Source of the DNA: Cymodocea nodosa
Lineage: Eukaryota; Streptophyta; Magnoliopsida; Alismatales; Cymodoceaceae
Assembly: GCA_036874045.1 (NCBI GenBank)
Contig: CM072335.1
Location: forward strand, 22,885,501 to 22,949,500
DNA length: 64,000 nucleotides
Direction: 5' to 3'
In this document: positions 47,855 to 60,800 of the stretch, one piece after another
How positions within the stretch are numbered: the first letter of the stretch is position 1
How the letters are laid out: every line of letters begins with the position of its first letter
The notes under the pieces: generated by a model
What the model saw: only the letters and a program-made list of their open reading frames with translations
Databases searched by the model: none
Told to the model about the DNA's origin: nothing
Made by a program: the position numbers and the translations under genes

Positions 47855-50800
47855 TATTATTTTTGTTGTAATATTTGAAATGATTTCTTAGAAGATGTCT
47901 TTGTACTTTTGAGCAAATTTTGAAAATTAAAACAATCTATCAAATGTACTTTTTATTTCATTAATATTATTTTACTTTTGAAATTTCAAAATAAATAATG
48001 ATGTATCAAACATTCTCTTTTAGGCAGTACATAATCTATTTCTTCAATTTTTGACTTTCCAAACATTCCGTTGTACACTAACCTTCCTAGAGAATTTTGA
48101 CTTTCCATTCTATTTTCGACCATTTTGGACTTTTTATTTCCTTCTCAACTAAACATTCTGTCATGCACTAAGAGGTCTAGCAATAGTGGACTGATATTTG
48201 CTAATCCCATTATATATATAGTTGTCGATTGATGCCATACGATGTATATACAAAGAAGGTGAGCATCGACCCCTCTCCCTTCTCTCTTCCTTTCTATTGT
48301 CCTTCACGATTTTCTTGTTAACCCTAGTTGTGTATAGGTAATCAATAACAGTTGCATCGACAAATGAGCTTCATTAGGGTTCAAAGTTTTAACACAATTG
48401 GTAAATCGAAGAACTCTTCTCCTCTACCTTCATTCTTTATAATATTTTCACCTTTGTTCTATATAATATAGTGACGAATGAGCTTAACTATCATTGTTCT
48501 TTTGTAAATTGAAAGTAAGATATCATAAACTAGTTAAACTGACTATTTTCCAGTCTTCCAGTTTAATGTTTTTATCAATATCAAATTGACTTATTTCATC
48601 TATTGCACCATAAGTTTACATGTTCTCAATAATTTCTCCTTTGTCTTGCTTTCTATTGTTTTTAGGAGCTAATGTAGTATTTTGATACTCATCCTGACAA
48701 TTAATCTTACTGTTGGCATCTATGGATGAAATCATATAATGTTCATCTTTGGACTCAAATGCATCATCCCTAGATGGTCGACCACTTCTATATTATTTCC
48801 CATACTTTCCATAGGAATGTCCATAGAATCGTCTTTACTTACTGTCATCCTGTATGAAACTTAGAGACATCAACCCTTGCAAAACTTCTTGACCTAGAAA
48901 GGGATGGAGATTTTTTCTATATGACAAAGTTCTAGGAAAGTGTATTTTTTTTATTTTTTTAGCCAGGGAAGAAGTGATGGCAAAAGGAGTTTTCCTGAGT
49001 TATTGTTATCTTAGAAATAACTAGTTTTGAACAAATAATAATAATAAGACAGAATTATTACATCTAGATTAACTAAATTAATTGGGTCCTACTTGAATTC
49101 TAAACGCCTTGTCTCAAATCATATACATGGACCATGATTTCAAATGCAAGTAATGATGTGAATGTATGTTAGACAAGTTTTATTTTTATTATTCCATATT
49201 GATAATGTTTTTGTTTGAATTTAAAGTTTATTGAAGATGACTGTTTTAACCCTTTCCCCGTAAATATAACAGTGTGCGGATTTACTTTTTTTTTGGAAAT
49301 TGCTTCCCACAATTTTTATGGTGGGGGTTTTCTTGCTTTTTCAGGCTTGAATCTGCCAAGCCAAAATTGGATATAACTGGCACAAGTTCAATTTAAAAAT
49401 CGCATGCCCCAGCCAGTTACAATTTTGTGTTTTCTTTTAATTGTATTGATAAGGAACTGCCTTTTATTTCACTGGAAATGTTATCACTTCAATTTATGGA
49501 CATGCATAGTAAGTGCAAATGTATATATTAACGTTCATATACATTTTGTTCAAGGATAGACAATTCAATGTTTTATTCCAAGGTTAATCAAATGTATATA
49601 TTAAAAAGTTATAACAAAAAAAAATTAATAACAATAGTAATGAATCAATGTCTTTTGTGTAAAATTACAAATAAAATAATAATGATAGCAAAAGAAATGT
49701 TACTAAGTGAAAATCTAAATAAAAATATGTGGAGATGTCCATTAGGTCTAGGCTGGTATGAAGTATTTATCAAAATTGGTGTAGACAATGATACTCCTTT
49801 ATTGAGATCATACAGAAGAGCAACTAAAATTGAAGATATAGTTGGAAGTAATGTTGTCTGACCTCCCTTTTTCATAAGTATTTATATTATTTGTATGGTT
49901 GTCTATTTAATATTTAAAAATGTTGCATAAATTCTAAGTCATTGTTGCTTTTGGTTTCATTAATTTTTGTAATATTTTGGACTCGAGTTATTGATTTATA
50001 AAAGAATAAATAACTAAATTATGAATTTCTTGTGGTTTTTTTCTCATCGAATATTTTAAAAACTTAAAGTCATGATAAACGAAGAGGAACATGAGATATT
50101 TTCTCATTTAATATTATCAAGGGTTTAATTTAAGAGACGACAAATAACAAGCAAAAAAAACTAATATTCAGCATTTTTGGTAAAGGTAAGCAATATGAAC
50201 AAACTCAATTTTGTTTTTTTTAGCAAGAATAAAGTGTATTAGATTTGTGCAATAGCTAAGTTACTAACACAGATTAGAATAAATAAAAAATTTCAGTTTT
50301 GTTGTTGTAAACAATGCATGTTTCAGATTTAATGTGTTAGCTTACATGATCAGCACACAATATACTATTTTAACTATGAAAGCAGATCTCAAAAAATCAT
50401 TAATATCGCAGAAGTAGACAAATGGGTGAAACTTGGAAGTGTGTGTAAGCGACATGAATATAATGGGATGGCTCTGACATTGTGGTGTTCAAGAGGGAGC
50501 TTCTGATGTCTATGGAGTTTGAATGAAGATTGAAGAAATATTTGCTTTGTTAAATGAAGAAATTGAAGGAAAATTAATGTTTTGTTAAAAGAAAAGGATG
50601 AACTTTTGCTTAAAGGAATATGATTAAAAATTCTTTAATTGTAAGAACATTTCAATTGTAAAAGCATTTTGATTATAAATACTTCTAATATAATTTATTT
50701 AGTATTGGACATTTCAAATTTATTGAATTTTTTTATAGCATTAAAATTTTCTATAATTTTTTAGGTATATTATATATAGGTCCTATAGTAATATTTCTTA

Positions 50801-51690
50801 TTTCATAAAATTTATGAATTTTTTAAATATATTTCTATATTTTGTGACAATTGGAATTCACTGCAGACGTATCGTTCATTACAGTTATTGATTATCACGA
50901 AAGTACGTTTTTAATTTAATGACAATTTAATTTGTCATTACATCTAGTCTTTTGTGACAGTTGAAAATTATTATTATAATATAACAAAAAGTGATAGTTT
51001 CTAGGCTGTCGTAATAAACATGTCTATTATGACAGTCGGGGAAAATTGTCACAATAAACCTATCATAACTATTGTGACAGCATTTGTTGTATTAGATGTA
51101 AAATTGTTAGACATTACAAAAAATCTATTATAACAGTTTTTCCTATTTATTGTAACAGTTTTATCTATCATTAAATCTCCAATTTAATGTAGTGAGTGGA
51201 TGACATCCATGACAATCAACGAGTAGAGTAAGAACTCTCTCTCTCTCTATATGTCATACATGTCAAACTAGAACGACTAATTTTTTTCCGACACAAACAT
51301 TATTTGTGTTGGACTAAGTCGTATTAAGCATGGCTAATGTGGCCCAGAAACTACCCATTGACATGGGCCTAACCGTGTCGGCTTGATTATGTTAGGGCGG
51401 ACGCGATCGGGCCTGGTCTAATTTATACGTCTGCCCATTTACCTTGGATAAAGAAGAAGACCCTATCCTGTATGAAAAACAGCAATCGCATTTTATTTTA
51501 AGTAAAACAAACCAATAACGATAATAAATCTTCAAAGTGGAAAATGCATTACCGACGTATAAACCCACTTGGTTAAAAAGACTTCCATTTAACTTCTCAA
51601 AAATTAGGTTCATATAATAAATTAATTACAATAATTTAGTTAATTAATTATATTATAAGAAAATTATACTAAGTAGGTAAATAAATCTGT
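47855..51690. other. AT-rich intergenic DNA
   Basis: No gene is supported. Contents are a C/T-rich leader-like stretch around 48,240-48,310, an exon-like stretch at about 49,353-49,395 (acceptor TTTTTCAG, then LESAKPKLDITGTSSI and a stop), a 97-codon AT-rich frame at 49,568-49,861 with no known motif, and the MITE-like sequence at 50,855-51,190. Confidence 0.45.
50855..51192. repeat. MITE or CACTA-like subterminal repeat cluster
   Basis: Many short words of the type TTGTCACAATAA, TATTGTGACAG and CTATTATAACAG occur in both orientations, and the block ends ATGTAGTG (CACTACAT when read inward). This is like the subterminal region of CACTA-type elements. No transposase is present and a partner terminus was not found. 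Confidence 0.45.
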
Positions 51691-54600
51691 CACTACAAAA
51701 GAGTCAACATCTATCACTAAAACCACTATTACAATAAATATATAATGACATATGTTAAAAATCCATTACTATATATAATGATAGGTTAAATCTATCACTA
51801 TATATAGGTAAAATCTGTCACTATATGTTAAACAAGTTTACATCTATTACTATATTTTTTTAGGTGAAATCCATTACAAAATGTACCTATAATGATGAAT
51901 GCACCCATTACTATAAATATATTTCATCTCTCACAAAAAAAATCTATAATGTCACTATGGACAACCAAGAGGATAATACCATAGTATGACTAAATTTTAG
52001 GTTGTGTTTGGATGGATGGGATTAAGCTTATTTTAAAAAATTGGTTTATTCGATAATGACACTATTTATAGTTTTTTTAGTATTTTTGTGTATTACAAGG
52101 GAAATCTTGTAAATGTTGGGCAATGATTGTGATTAAACATTTTGTAATGTTATTTCGATATTAGATATTTCATGTTGGTATGATAAACATCTTTAAAAAA
52201 TTGTTTCATTGTTTTGGACATTGGTTTTTGCTATATTTGGATGTGATTATATGTACTTTGTTTGATTTTATCAAAGTGCATCATCCTTGTCAATTACTCA
52301 ATTGTTTATATTACTTTAACTTGAATGTTTTTTGTGAAATATTTATGGAAAATCCTAACACCAACAAGAAACTTAAACAAAACTATGTTTGTTAGAATAG
52401 TCAAAATGATGATATATTTTTAAACATATTATGCAAGTTTTTGAATGAAGGGAATGTGAAAACTCATGATAGAAAAGTTAAACTAGAGACATGGAAGAAA
52501 GTAATTAAAAGATACAAGGAAACAAGATGTAGTATTGAGAAGAAAAATGTTGATAGTCAAATCAAGACTTGATGAATTATGTACAAGAACTACACTTTAA
52601 TATCAAATCAAAGTGGATAGAGGTGAGATTATGTCAATGGTTATACAAATATCTCAAAGGAAGTACGAGAATAATTTATTAAGGTAAAATTTACATCATT
52701 TGTATTTATTTCTCAATATATATATCAATAGTTTAATCATATTTTCTTTTTGGTTTAGTACATCTAGAGTGCAATTTATGTAAGGGGAAGGTATGACCCT
52801 TTTACCCTCAATTTGAAATGCTTTTTCAGATGAACATTGCATCAGCAAGAGATGTTATCCATTCAAATGAACTTATACATGATGCTTCTTTTGAAAATCA
52901 GATGGATGCTTCTTCTAGGAATCTTATGGATGAAGACATCCTAAATTTCCAAGCATAAATCTCTTGATCAACCTTCATAAATGGATGCCAATATAAGTAG
53001 TGAGTTTCTCATGTGAAAAAAACGTCCAAGACCACATGTAAAATCATATGCACTTATATGTAATGCTATAGAAAAAGTTGCAAGAACACTTGAATCTTTT
53101 GTTGAGAAAATAAATCAAAGAGGTGAAGAATGGAATGTAATTATGAGAGAGACATTAGAACTTGAATCACGCAAGATCGCACTTGAAACATGTAGAATGG
53201 ATTCTAACAAGTAAGAAATGGAGGTTGTGATGAATGAACTTCTATTTATTCTAAAAATTAATATAGAGGAGAAATTCAGAGTCTTAGAGATTTTGAAGGA
53301 TAGAGAGAATAAACATTAATTTTTGTGTATGCGAGAAAAGATGAAAGTTTAATGATTAAAATATAAATTACGATAATGTATAATGAACTTTTTATTTTGA
53401 ATATGGATGATATATTGTTTTGTTGAATATTGTGTAATGAACTTGTTGAATGCTATTTTGTTACGAACATGTGAAGCTTTTTTTAGAATGAATGTTATTA
53501 TTATAAATGAAACTTTTTATTAAAATTTATATTTACATAATACTTATACTTGATGTTTATCATATAAGGATTAGAACATTTCAAGCATATCTTCATCCTC
53601 CAATTTACAACATTTGAAGATGTTATTGGAAGAGGAAGAGGAGGAAAATGAAATGATCATAAATGTTGTCGTCGTGACAATGACTACTCGATTACTTTCT
53701 TTGACAACATATTCAAGTAGTACTTTAAGAAATACTAAAAGAATTTATAGTAAAGAAGGTGTAGAGCATATAACGAGATTATTAGATTCATTGTTACTTA
53801 ATCAAGTTTACAACTACATAAAAGTATACCGAAAGAATCAAGATGTTTTCATTAAATTATCAACTTTGTTAAGGAATAAAGAAATTGTGTCTAATGGTAG
53901 ATGTCACCATAGAAGAGAAACTTGCAATGTTCATTATAATAGTTAGGTAGAATAAAAAATATGAAGTAATACAAGAGTGTTTTCATCACTTTGCTTGGAC
54001 TATCAATGTTTATTTCAATGAAATTCTAAATGCAATAATACAATTGATTGATATCTTGATAGCAAAATTGTTTGCGTCAACTCCAAAAATGATTCGTAAT
54101 GATCCTACTGTTTTTCCTTATTTGAAGGTAAAATTAATCTTTTAATAGAATTATAGATATATTTTTAATACAAACTTCTTTTTATTTATAGGATTGTATT
54201 GGAGCTATTGATGAGACACATGTAAAAACAACAATTGTAGGAGTGGAAAATGTTAGATTTAGAAATAGAAAAGGTGAATTATTACAAAATGATATGTTAA
54301 CTTACAATTTTGATATGAAATTTACTTATATTATGAGTGGATGAGAAAGTTTGGCATCTGATGCATGTGTACTTCAAGATGCAATCAGTCGACCAAATGT
54401 TATTTAAGTTCCACTAGGTACTATTTTTAGTGAATATATTGCCACTATTCTTACATGATAGTTAAATTAGATAAGAATGGTTTTTGATAGCTTTGATTTA
54501 AATCTTGTTTACAGAGAAATTCTAGTTGGTTGATGTTGGTTATCTAAATCGACTAGCATTTCTTGCTCCATTTTGAGGTGTTCATTATCACTTAAATGAT

Positions 54601-55829
54601 TATGTTATTGATCAACTTTCAAGTAATGTAATCAAGAATTTTAATTATAGACATTTGCAATTACGAATATTCATAGAACACACATTTAGAGTGGTGAAGC
54701 ATCGTTTCTTGATTTTACGAGGTTATATGTCATTTACTTATAAAATATAAGTTAAGATTATTCAAGCATATTTCCTTCTTCATGATTTTATTCATAAGGT
54801 AGATAAAATAGGTCTACTTGAAGATGAAGTAGGAGTTGAAGACCATGATCAAGAAATAAAATTTTCAATACATTTTGAAAATAACGAATGTTTAGTTAGA
54901 AAAAGTAAATCTTCTTTTGGTCAATTACTTTTAAATGTATATTTATAGGTTCGGCTAAAAGTAACAAACAATTTCTATAAATTAGATATTAAATTTAATT
55001 TATTTTAACTACAAATGCATAGTATCTATTGCATTTGTGTGCAAGTACAGGTTGATTTCATAAAGATTGAATGAGAATAATGTATTATTTTGATTTTTAT
55101 ATTTAGATTTTTATATGCATTAATTTAAGTACTCTATTAAGTTATTGCTAACTCAATGGACTTAATTTATTGAGTTATAATTAATTTAATGGACTATCTT
55201 CGTGAACTTAAGTTAACTCTACGAGCTTTCACTAATAAATTTTAATTAAGATTGGCTATTCACAAAGGAATTTGACTATCCCTTAGTCAGTTCCATAGAA
55301 TGTAAATAATATTAATTATGATGATGTATCTATCATAATATGATAAATGTAGATTTTTAATTAATTGTAAATGTAATTTTTATTTATATTATTTAATTTT
55401 TTTATAGATTATGTACTTTTCTATAATTCATAAAATTAATAAATGTAATTATTATTCCTCTTTTAATTTAATTAAAAATATTTTTTTTAACATTCTTTAA
55501 TAATAATTTGAATGTAGATATATACTATATATATTATATCTGACATGTGACAAATTAAAGATTTATACATCTTATCGTGACGACGTATCTATTATGATGG
55601 ATTAGAGATTCGTCACGATATATACATTATTATGATGAATAGAAAACCCTTATTATGATAGATCAGAGATTTATCACAATATCGTATATAACGCAATAGA
55701 TCTTTATTAATACAATGATGGATTATATATCCATCATTATGACCTACTTATAATGACGGATTTCCATAAAAAACGTAATAGATTTGTAGAAACTTTCATG
55801 CATCACCATATAAAAGATTTCTTGTAGTG
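51691..55829. mobile_element. Possible non-autonomous CACTA-like element enclosing PIF copy 4
   Basis: The left end reads CACTACAAAAGAGTC at 51,691 and the right end, read inward from 55,829, reads CACTACAAGAAATC, the classic CACTA terminus. Both ends are followed by subterminal words such as CTATCACTA/TCTGTCACTA on the left and CCATCATTATGA/CGTCACGATA on the right. The 3-bp flanks (TGT and ATA) do not match, so the two ends may belong to different or rearranged copies. The inside holds a PIF/Harbinger relic rather than CACTA genes. Confidence 0.4.
52180..54948 (+). mobile_element. PIF/Harbinger transposon (copy 4), two-ORF, best preserved
   Basis: First a Myb/SANT-like protein relic (about 52,327-53,320): an ILCKFLNEGNVKTHDRKVK piece, then a C-terminal section with HVKSYALICNAIEKVARTL and a KINQRGEEWNVIMRETL helix. 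Then transposase remains: 53,614-53,943 (N-terminal part, VYNYIKVYRKNQDVFIKL), 53,960-54,130, an intron with acceptor near 54,192, DCIGAIDETHVKTTIVG with RFRNRKGELLQN, an FNYRHLQLRIFIEHTFRVVK block near 54,635-54,695, and a tail ending 54,948. A few stops and frame changes prevent activity. A GGTTGTGTTTGGATGG stretch at 52,010 preceded by TTA looks like a Harbinger terminus, but its right partner was not found. Confidence 0.78.
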
Positions 55830-57472
55830 ATATAATAATAAATGTAAAAGTTATTATTATAAAAAAGGCCGATCCATGCACGTGCACCCTCCTTGCACTT
55901 TCACGCTGTCTTCTGCCAATGACTTGACTTGCCCACATGCATGGCCTGGAAGCTACAAAAATGAAGTATACCAATAGGGAAAGGGGGAGGAAGGAAGTAA
56001 AAGCCTACCACATGTCCAGCGTTACGGAGCTACCCATTTAAAAATATCGTAAACACCGAAGCTCCGAACCCATTTATACCCTCCTGAAACTCTTTAAATA
56101 AAAAGAAAAAACACAACAGTAGCTGTTGCCGCTGGGACTCTTAATTTTGATTGAAGCCCTATTCAGCGTGCATGTACGTACATTGGAGCTGCGTCAAGGT
56201 CAGAGCCTAGGGAATGGTGATACCTTAAGGCTTGAAAGCAAGAACCACATGGCTATAAATACCAAGCGTCGACATCGGATTTTGGAGACCAAACCCTTGG
56301 AGGAAGGGAAGTAGTAACTAGAGCGAACCATACGCCTTTCTTTCTTTCTTGCTTTAAAAAATGATTGGTGTCTCGTTGTTATTATCTTTAAAGGAATCAT
56401 CGGAATACTCTTACATTGGAAAAGTAAAAATAAGGCTTATATATAGGTTTATATATGTCTGAAAAAGATTTCTTACGTACTCTCTATCCTTATTCTCCTC
56501 ATTTCCCAGGTTCTTTCATATTTGGCGTCAAGTTTAAAATAATCTTTAAACTAAGTTCTCACGCAGTCTACCTTATTAAAAAATAAGAACATTTATAAAA
56601 CCTAAATTGATGATTAATAAATATTGTTTGAAATATTCTCACGATATACTAGATTGCAACAATAAACCTATATATATATATATGGAGCAATAATCTTGCA
56701 TTATATCTTCCTAGGGTTTCTGTGGTGGCAGGACACGCGCGTCCACTGTCTGTCGTTCGCCATACAGAATTTCCACGGTCGTCGTTCGCCACCTGAAGGG
56801 CACCATGTCTGTTCCATCGATCGATAAGAGTTTAATATAAGTTGGTTGCGGGACGAGCAGGTGCGTGCACATGGACATCACGTCCTGCGGCGGTGGTGAC
56901 AAATATATATCACAATCGATCGATGCATGCATGGATGGCAATTCAAATTACCTCATCATATATGTTTCAGCTTCCCGTTTGAAAACATTGCTAAGTTATC
57001 GATCACTCTTATGTATATATATAATATAGCATGTGCCCCAGCTGGCGTACTTGTCTTTGAAGAACCAAATGCAAGAGATGGACCTTACTGTTGTTCCTTC
57101 TGCTCGACGATACAGTTTATTTTTAAATCCATCCACACACGCCAACTTCACATGCATATACAATTAATAGTCAATATCTCGATCGGTTCGATTTGATTTA
57201 AAAAAGTTATAATCCATATACATACCATGGGATGTTGTACGTACAGGCATGTTAAATATATATATATATATATATATTTTTTTAAACTCATACTCATCAC
57301 CCACGTGCAAAATATTATTAGATATGATGTTTAATTAGTAGATGATGGTGTAAGATGGAGGATTCAACCAAAAGGCCCGAGCAGCCATTATCTCACCTCA
57401 GCAAATTAAACAAGAGACAAAACTGAACTGCAAGTTCCAAAAATTGATCACATGCTAATGGAGGGGAAAAAA
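55830..57472. other. Intergenic DNA downstream of PIN2
   Basis: Moderately complex, less AT-rich than the transposon block. Frames at 56,126-56,314 (no ATG; opens with TTG) and 56,711-56,941 were examined and are unsupported. TA runs occur at about 56,672 and 57,262. Confidence 0.5.
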
Positions 57473-57818
57473 ACCTAATCTCTTTTACACAGAATCTACC
57501 TAGCACTAAAGAAAATATATAGATACGTACATCCAAATCTGCCCTTCCACACATGATCAACTCTTCTCACTTGTTGCCTTAGCTTGCCACAGTTAATTTT
57601 AGATCTTCGAATTGCTTGATCACAGACCCAAAAGAACATTGTTAAAAAAAACCTAATCTCTTTTACACAGAATCTACCTAGCACTAAAGAAAATATATAG
57701 ATACGTACATCCAAATCTGCCCTTCCACACATGATCAACTCTTCTCACTTGTTGCCTTAGCTTGCCACAGTTAATTTTAGGTCTTCGAATTGCTTGATCA
57801 CAGACCCAAAAGAACATA
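57473..57818. repeat. 178-bp tandem duplication spanning the PIN2 3' end
   Basis: Copy 1 (57,473-57,640) and copy 2 (57,651-57,818) both begin ACCTAATCTCTTTTACACAG and are almost identical over 168 bp, offset by 178. Copy 2 contains the last codons and stop of PIN2 plus the start of its 3' UTR. Copy 1 therefore repeats the last seven codons and stop (57,618-57,641 region) inside the downstream UTR. Near-identity suggests a recent event. Confidence 0.92.
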
Positions 57819-60800
57819 GTAAAGAATTGTTATTGGAAGAGCGATCAGCATTCCAAATATTACCCTGTAACAAAAATAAATTCGCATTGTTTAACTGCAA
57901 TTATTAGGTTGCTGATATTTATAGTAATCATTAACCAAATGGCTTACGCGGTGCTGAGAATGTCTGGGTGGCAATTGTACTCCTTTGCGAACACAAAAGG
58001 AACTATGCCCTGAGGAAGAGACGCTTGCACAATAGCAACTCGCAGGAGATCCCCTCGGATGCCGATGGATATCGATGTTGCCGCCATTACTGCCGGACCT
58101 GTAAGGAACCTGACGGCCATGGAGAACGCTGCCACGGAGTTGCCACATGCTATGATCTTCGGCTGCAATGCCATAAATAGACCTGTTTTTGATGACCAAG
58201 AGAAACACTATTCTTCGTTAGAACAAACCAGTCACTTCCATTAAACAGTTATATGTGGTCAATTTGATTAAAAAATTACACGTCCTACCTAAGCTGAACA
58301 TGGCCATTCCAAGTCCTGCATCGGAAAGTATAGATATGGATCCTTTCACAATGGAAGGCATATGAATGTTAAACCTGAGAAATTCAAACCATAATTGAGG
58401 GATTAAAATTAGTGTTGACTTGGTGTGTATATAACCTGATATACGTATACATAGAGAGAACTATGGTCTATTTTTTTATGATTGAGTTGGATCATTTATG
58501 CACTGCAAATATTTTATGGACATCTAGATCTAGATGTGGGAATAGGTTCCTGTCGGTCGTGATCCGTATGAGTGATCTTGTTATAGTCATATACGTGTAC
58601 AGTCAATTCTAGGACGTACATGTTTCAGTCAGATCTAAGCACATAAATGTTGGAGGATTCTTATGTAACCATATAGGCCTCATCCTACGAATGAAAGCTC
58701 TAAATGCTCAATAAGAAATCTTGTCAAATCAAATAAAAGCTCACGAATGATCAAGCCACACATATTCTATGAAGTTACGGGAGCAAGGATCAAAAAGGGA
58801 GCAGTCCAAAACAGGGCCACTGGAAAACCAGCTTTTCTTTCTTGATGATAGCCGGTGGCCTACGTTATACCCTTCGCAAAGGAGGTCTGGGGGTTAAAAA
58901 ACCTTCGCACAGGTGTTAGCTGATCCAACCCTTGGCCGTGACCATAAGCGCGATGTATTAGATGTTGAAATGTATACATGGCTAAAAGTGAAGAGGTTAT
59001 TTTTCATATGAACTCGTTTTTATTCTTTAATTAGTCTACATGAGACTAACTTTTTATGTTTCAATGTAGTTTTCTTCAGATTATAACGTAAGTGCTTCTT
59101 CTTTTTCAGATAAGTGTGTCATCTAATTATTAGAATTTTTTTTTTTTTGTTCTGGCACCATATTGAAATGTGAATATTTGGTTCAAAATCAATTTGGTAA
59201 GAGTAGAGGGGTTTTTTATTATATAATTTATTTTAAGTTCTATCTCATTTCTAATATAGAATTATTTTAACATTCTATCTCACTTACAGCCTTTTCTAAT
59301 TTAAAGTTTTAAAACATCATGCTTAATTCTGATAAATGTAAAGGTCATAACGTAAAATCAATTTGATATAACTCAAGAGATCCATTTCTTTATTAAAGCA
59401 TGTTTTTATTTTAAATTAGTACTACTATTACAATAGAAAACCATGCCAGTTGAAACTGATCGAGTTTGTTGAATGAATCTAATTAATAATAATTATATAT
59501 TTATATAAACGATAAGATTTTGGCGCATGGGGTTTTGCTGGATACCTGAAGGAGACGAGAGACCATGTGAGGCCGAAGAGACTGGAGTAAGTATTAGGGT
59601 TTCTGATGAGCTTCCTCCACACCATGATCAGGATGAGCCTTGTCATGACACTAGCTGGTGGCATCCTTGTGTTGTCGCCTCCAAGCTGCACCACGTCGGC
59701 CACCTTCTTCTGCATAGACAAGGGTGAGCCGGACGCCGCCGAACACTTCCCCGCCGGGGTGATCTTGAGTCCTTCTTCAATCTCCGATTCCGCATTAGCC
59801 GCCGTTACCCCCTTCCTTGGGCTTGCATTCTCGCTTGATGCATGTTTCCCTAATTAATGGCCGCCAGTCAAATTACATATGTGTAGAGTCATAGTCAAGT
59901 ATCTAATCTAGCTTGATCAAATTAGCCACAGGTACTTAATTCGTAATTAATCGATCGATTGATTGGTTACCTTTTGAACCAGAGAATTCTTGGTGGAAGA
60001 CCATCTTGGAAGGATCCAAAGATCCGAAATCAGCCGACGCAGGTCTGTTCGCTAGGTGCCTCGTGTTCCCGTCGGACACTGGCGAAGCGCTAGAGCTCCA
60101 GACGAACATGTGAAGTTCCTTGTTCGGGCCACCGCCGCCTTCCTTGTAGCTCCTTCCACCAACACCCCCCATGGATCCGGACACCAACGGGTTCGGTGCC
60201 GGATACGGCGTAGAAGACGAACCATTCATGAAGTGATCACCGACACTGGTAGTACTCTTGTCCTTCCCAAATCGCACCCCCACCTCCTCCCCAAGGCTAC
60301 CTCCGTTGGTAGTGGTGGCAATGTTGGTATTGGCATTAGTGGATGTTGGGGTAGTGCTGATCTTGGGACTTGTCATCTTGTTTGTGAACATGGCGTAGAA
60401 ATCTGACTGATTGAAGCTGGACCCTCGGGGCGTCGGCTCCCTCGACGACTGCAACGAGTAGATCTCGACGCCGGTGAGGTTGGAGGCCCGTGGGGTCACT
60501 GAGTTCAACCCATGGGACTTGTAGGAGGACGCCATCGATCTCGTCGACGTGGACTTCCTGACCACAACATGGAGCTTACCGTCGTCTCCCACCTCCGCAT
60601 CCGCTTGAAGTGGCTCGCGCCCGTTCAAGGACAGGACGTCGGAGTCGACCTTAAAGGAAGCGATGGAGGCCGCGACGTCAGGGAACTGCTCGTTGATGAG
60701 CGCCTTGGCGCCGCGGTACTCGAAGAGGAAGAGCATGAAGGTGTACCAGATCACGCTCTGCAGAACCACAATCTGGACCATGAGGCTGCCGGAGAAGTCC

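Noticed and set aside
49568..49861. 97-codon frame in AT-rich DNA
   Set aside because: Lys/Asn/Ile-rich composition follows base content; no motif or splice context is evident.
56126..56314. 62-codon frame suggestive of a small secreted peptide
   Set aside because: The frame opens with TTG, has a stop just upstream, lacks a signal peptide and shows no CLE, CEP, PSY or RGF-type motif.
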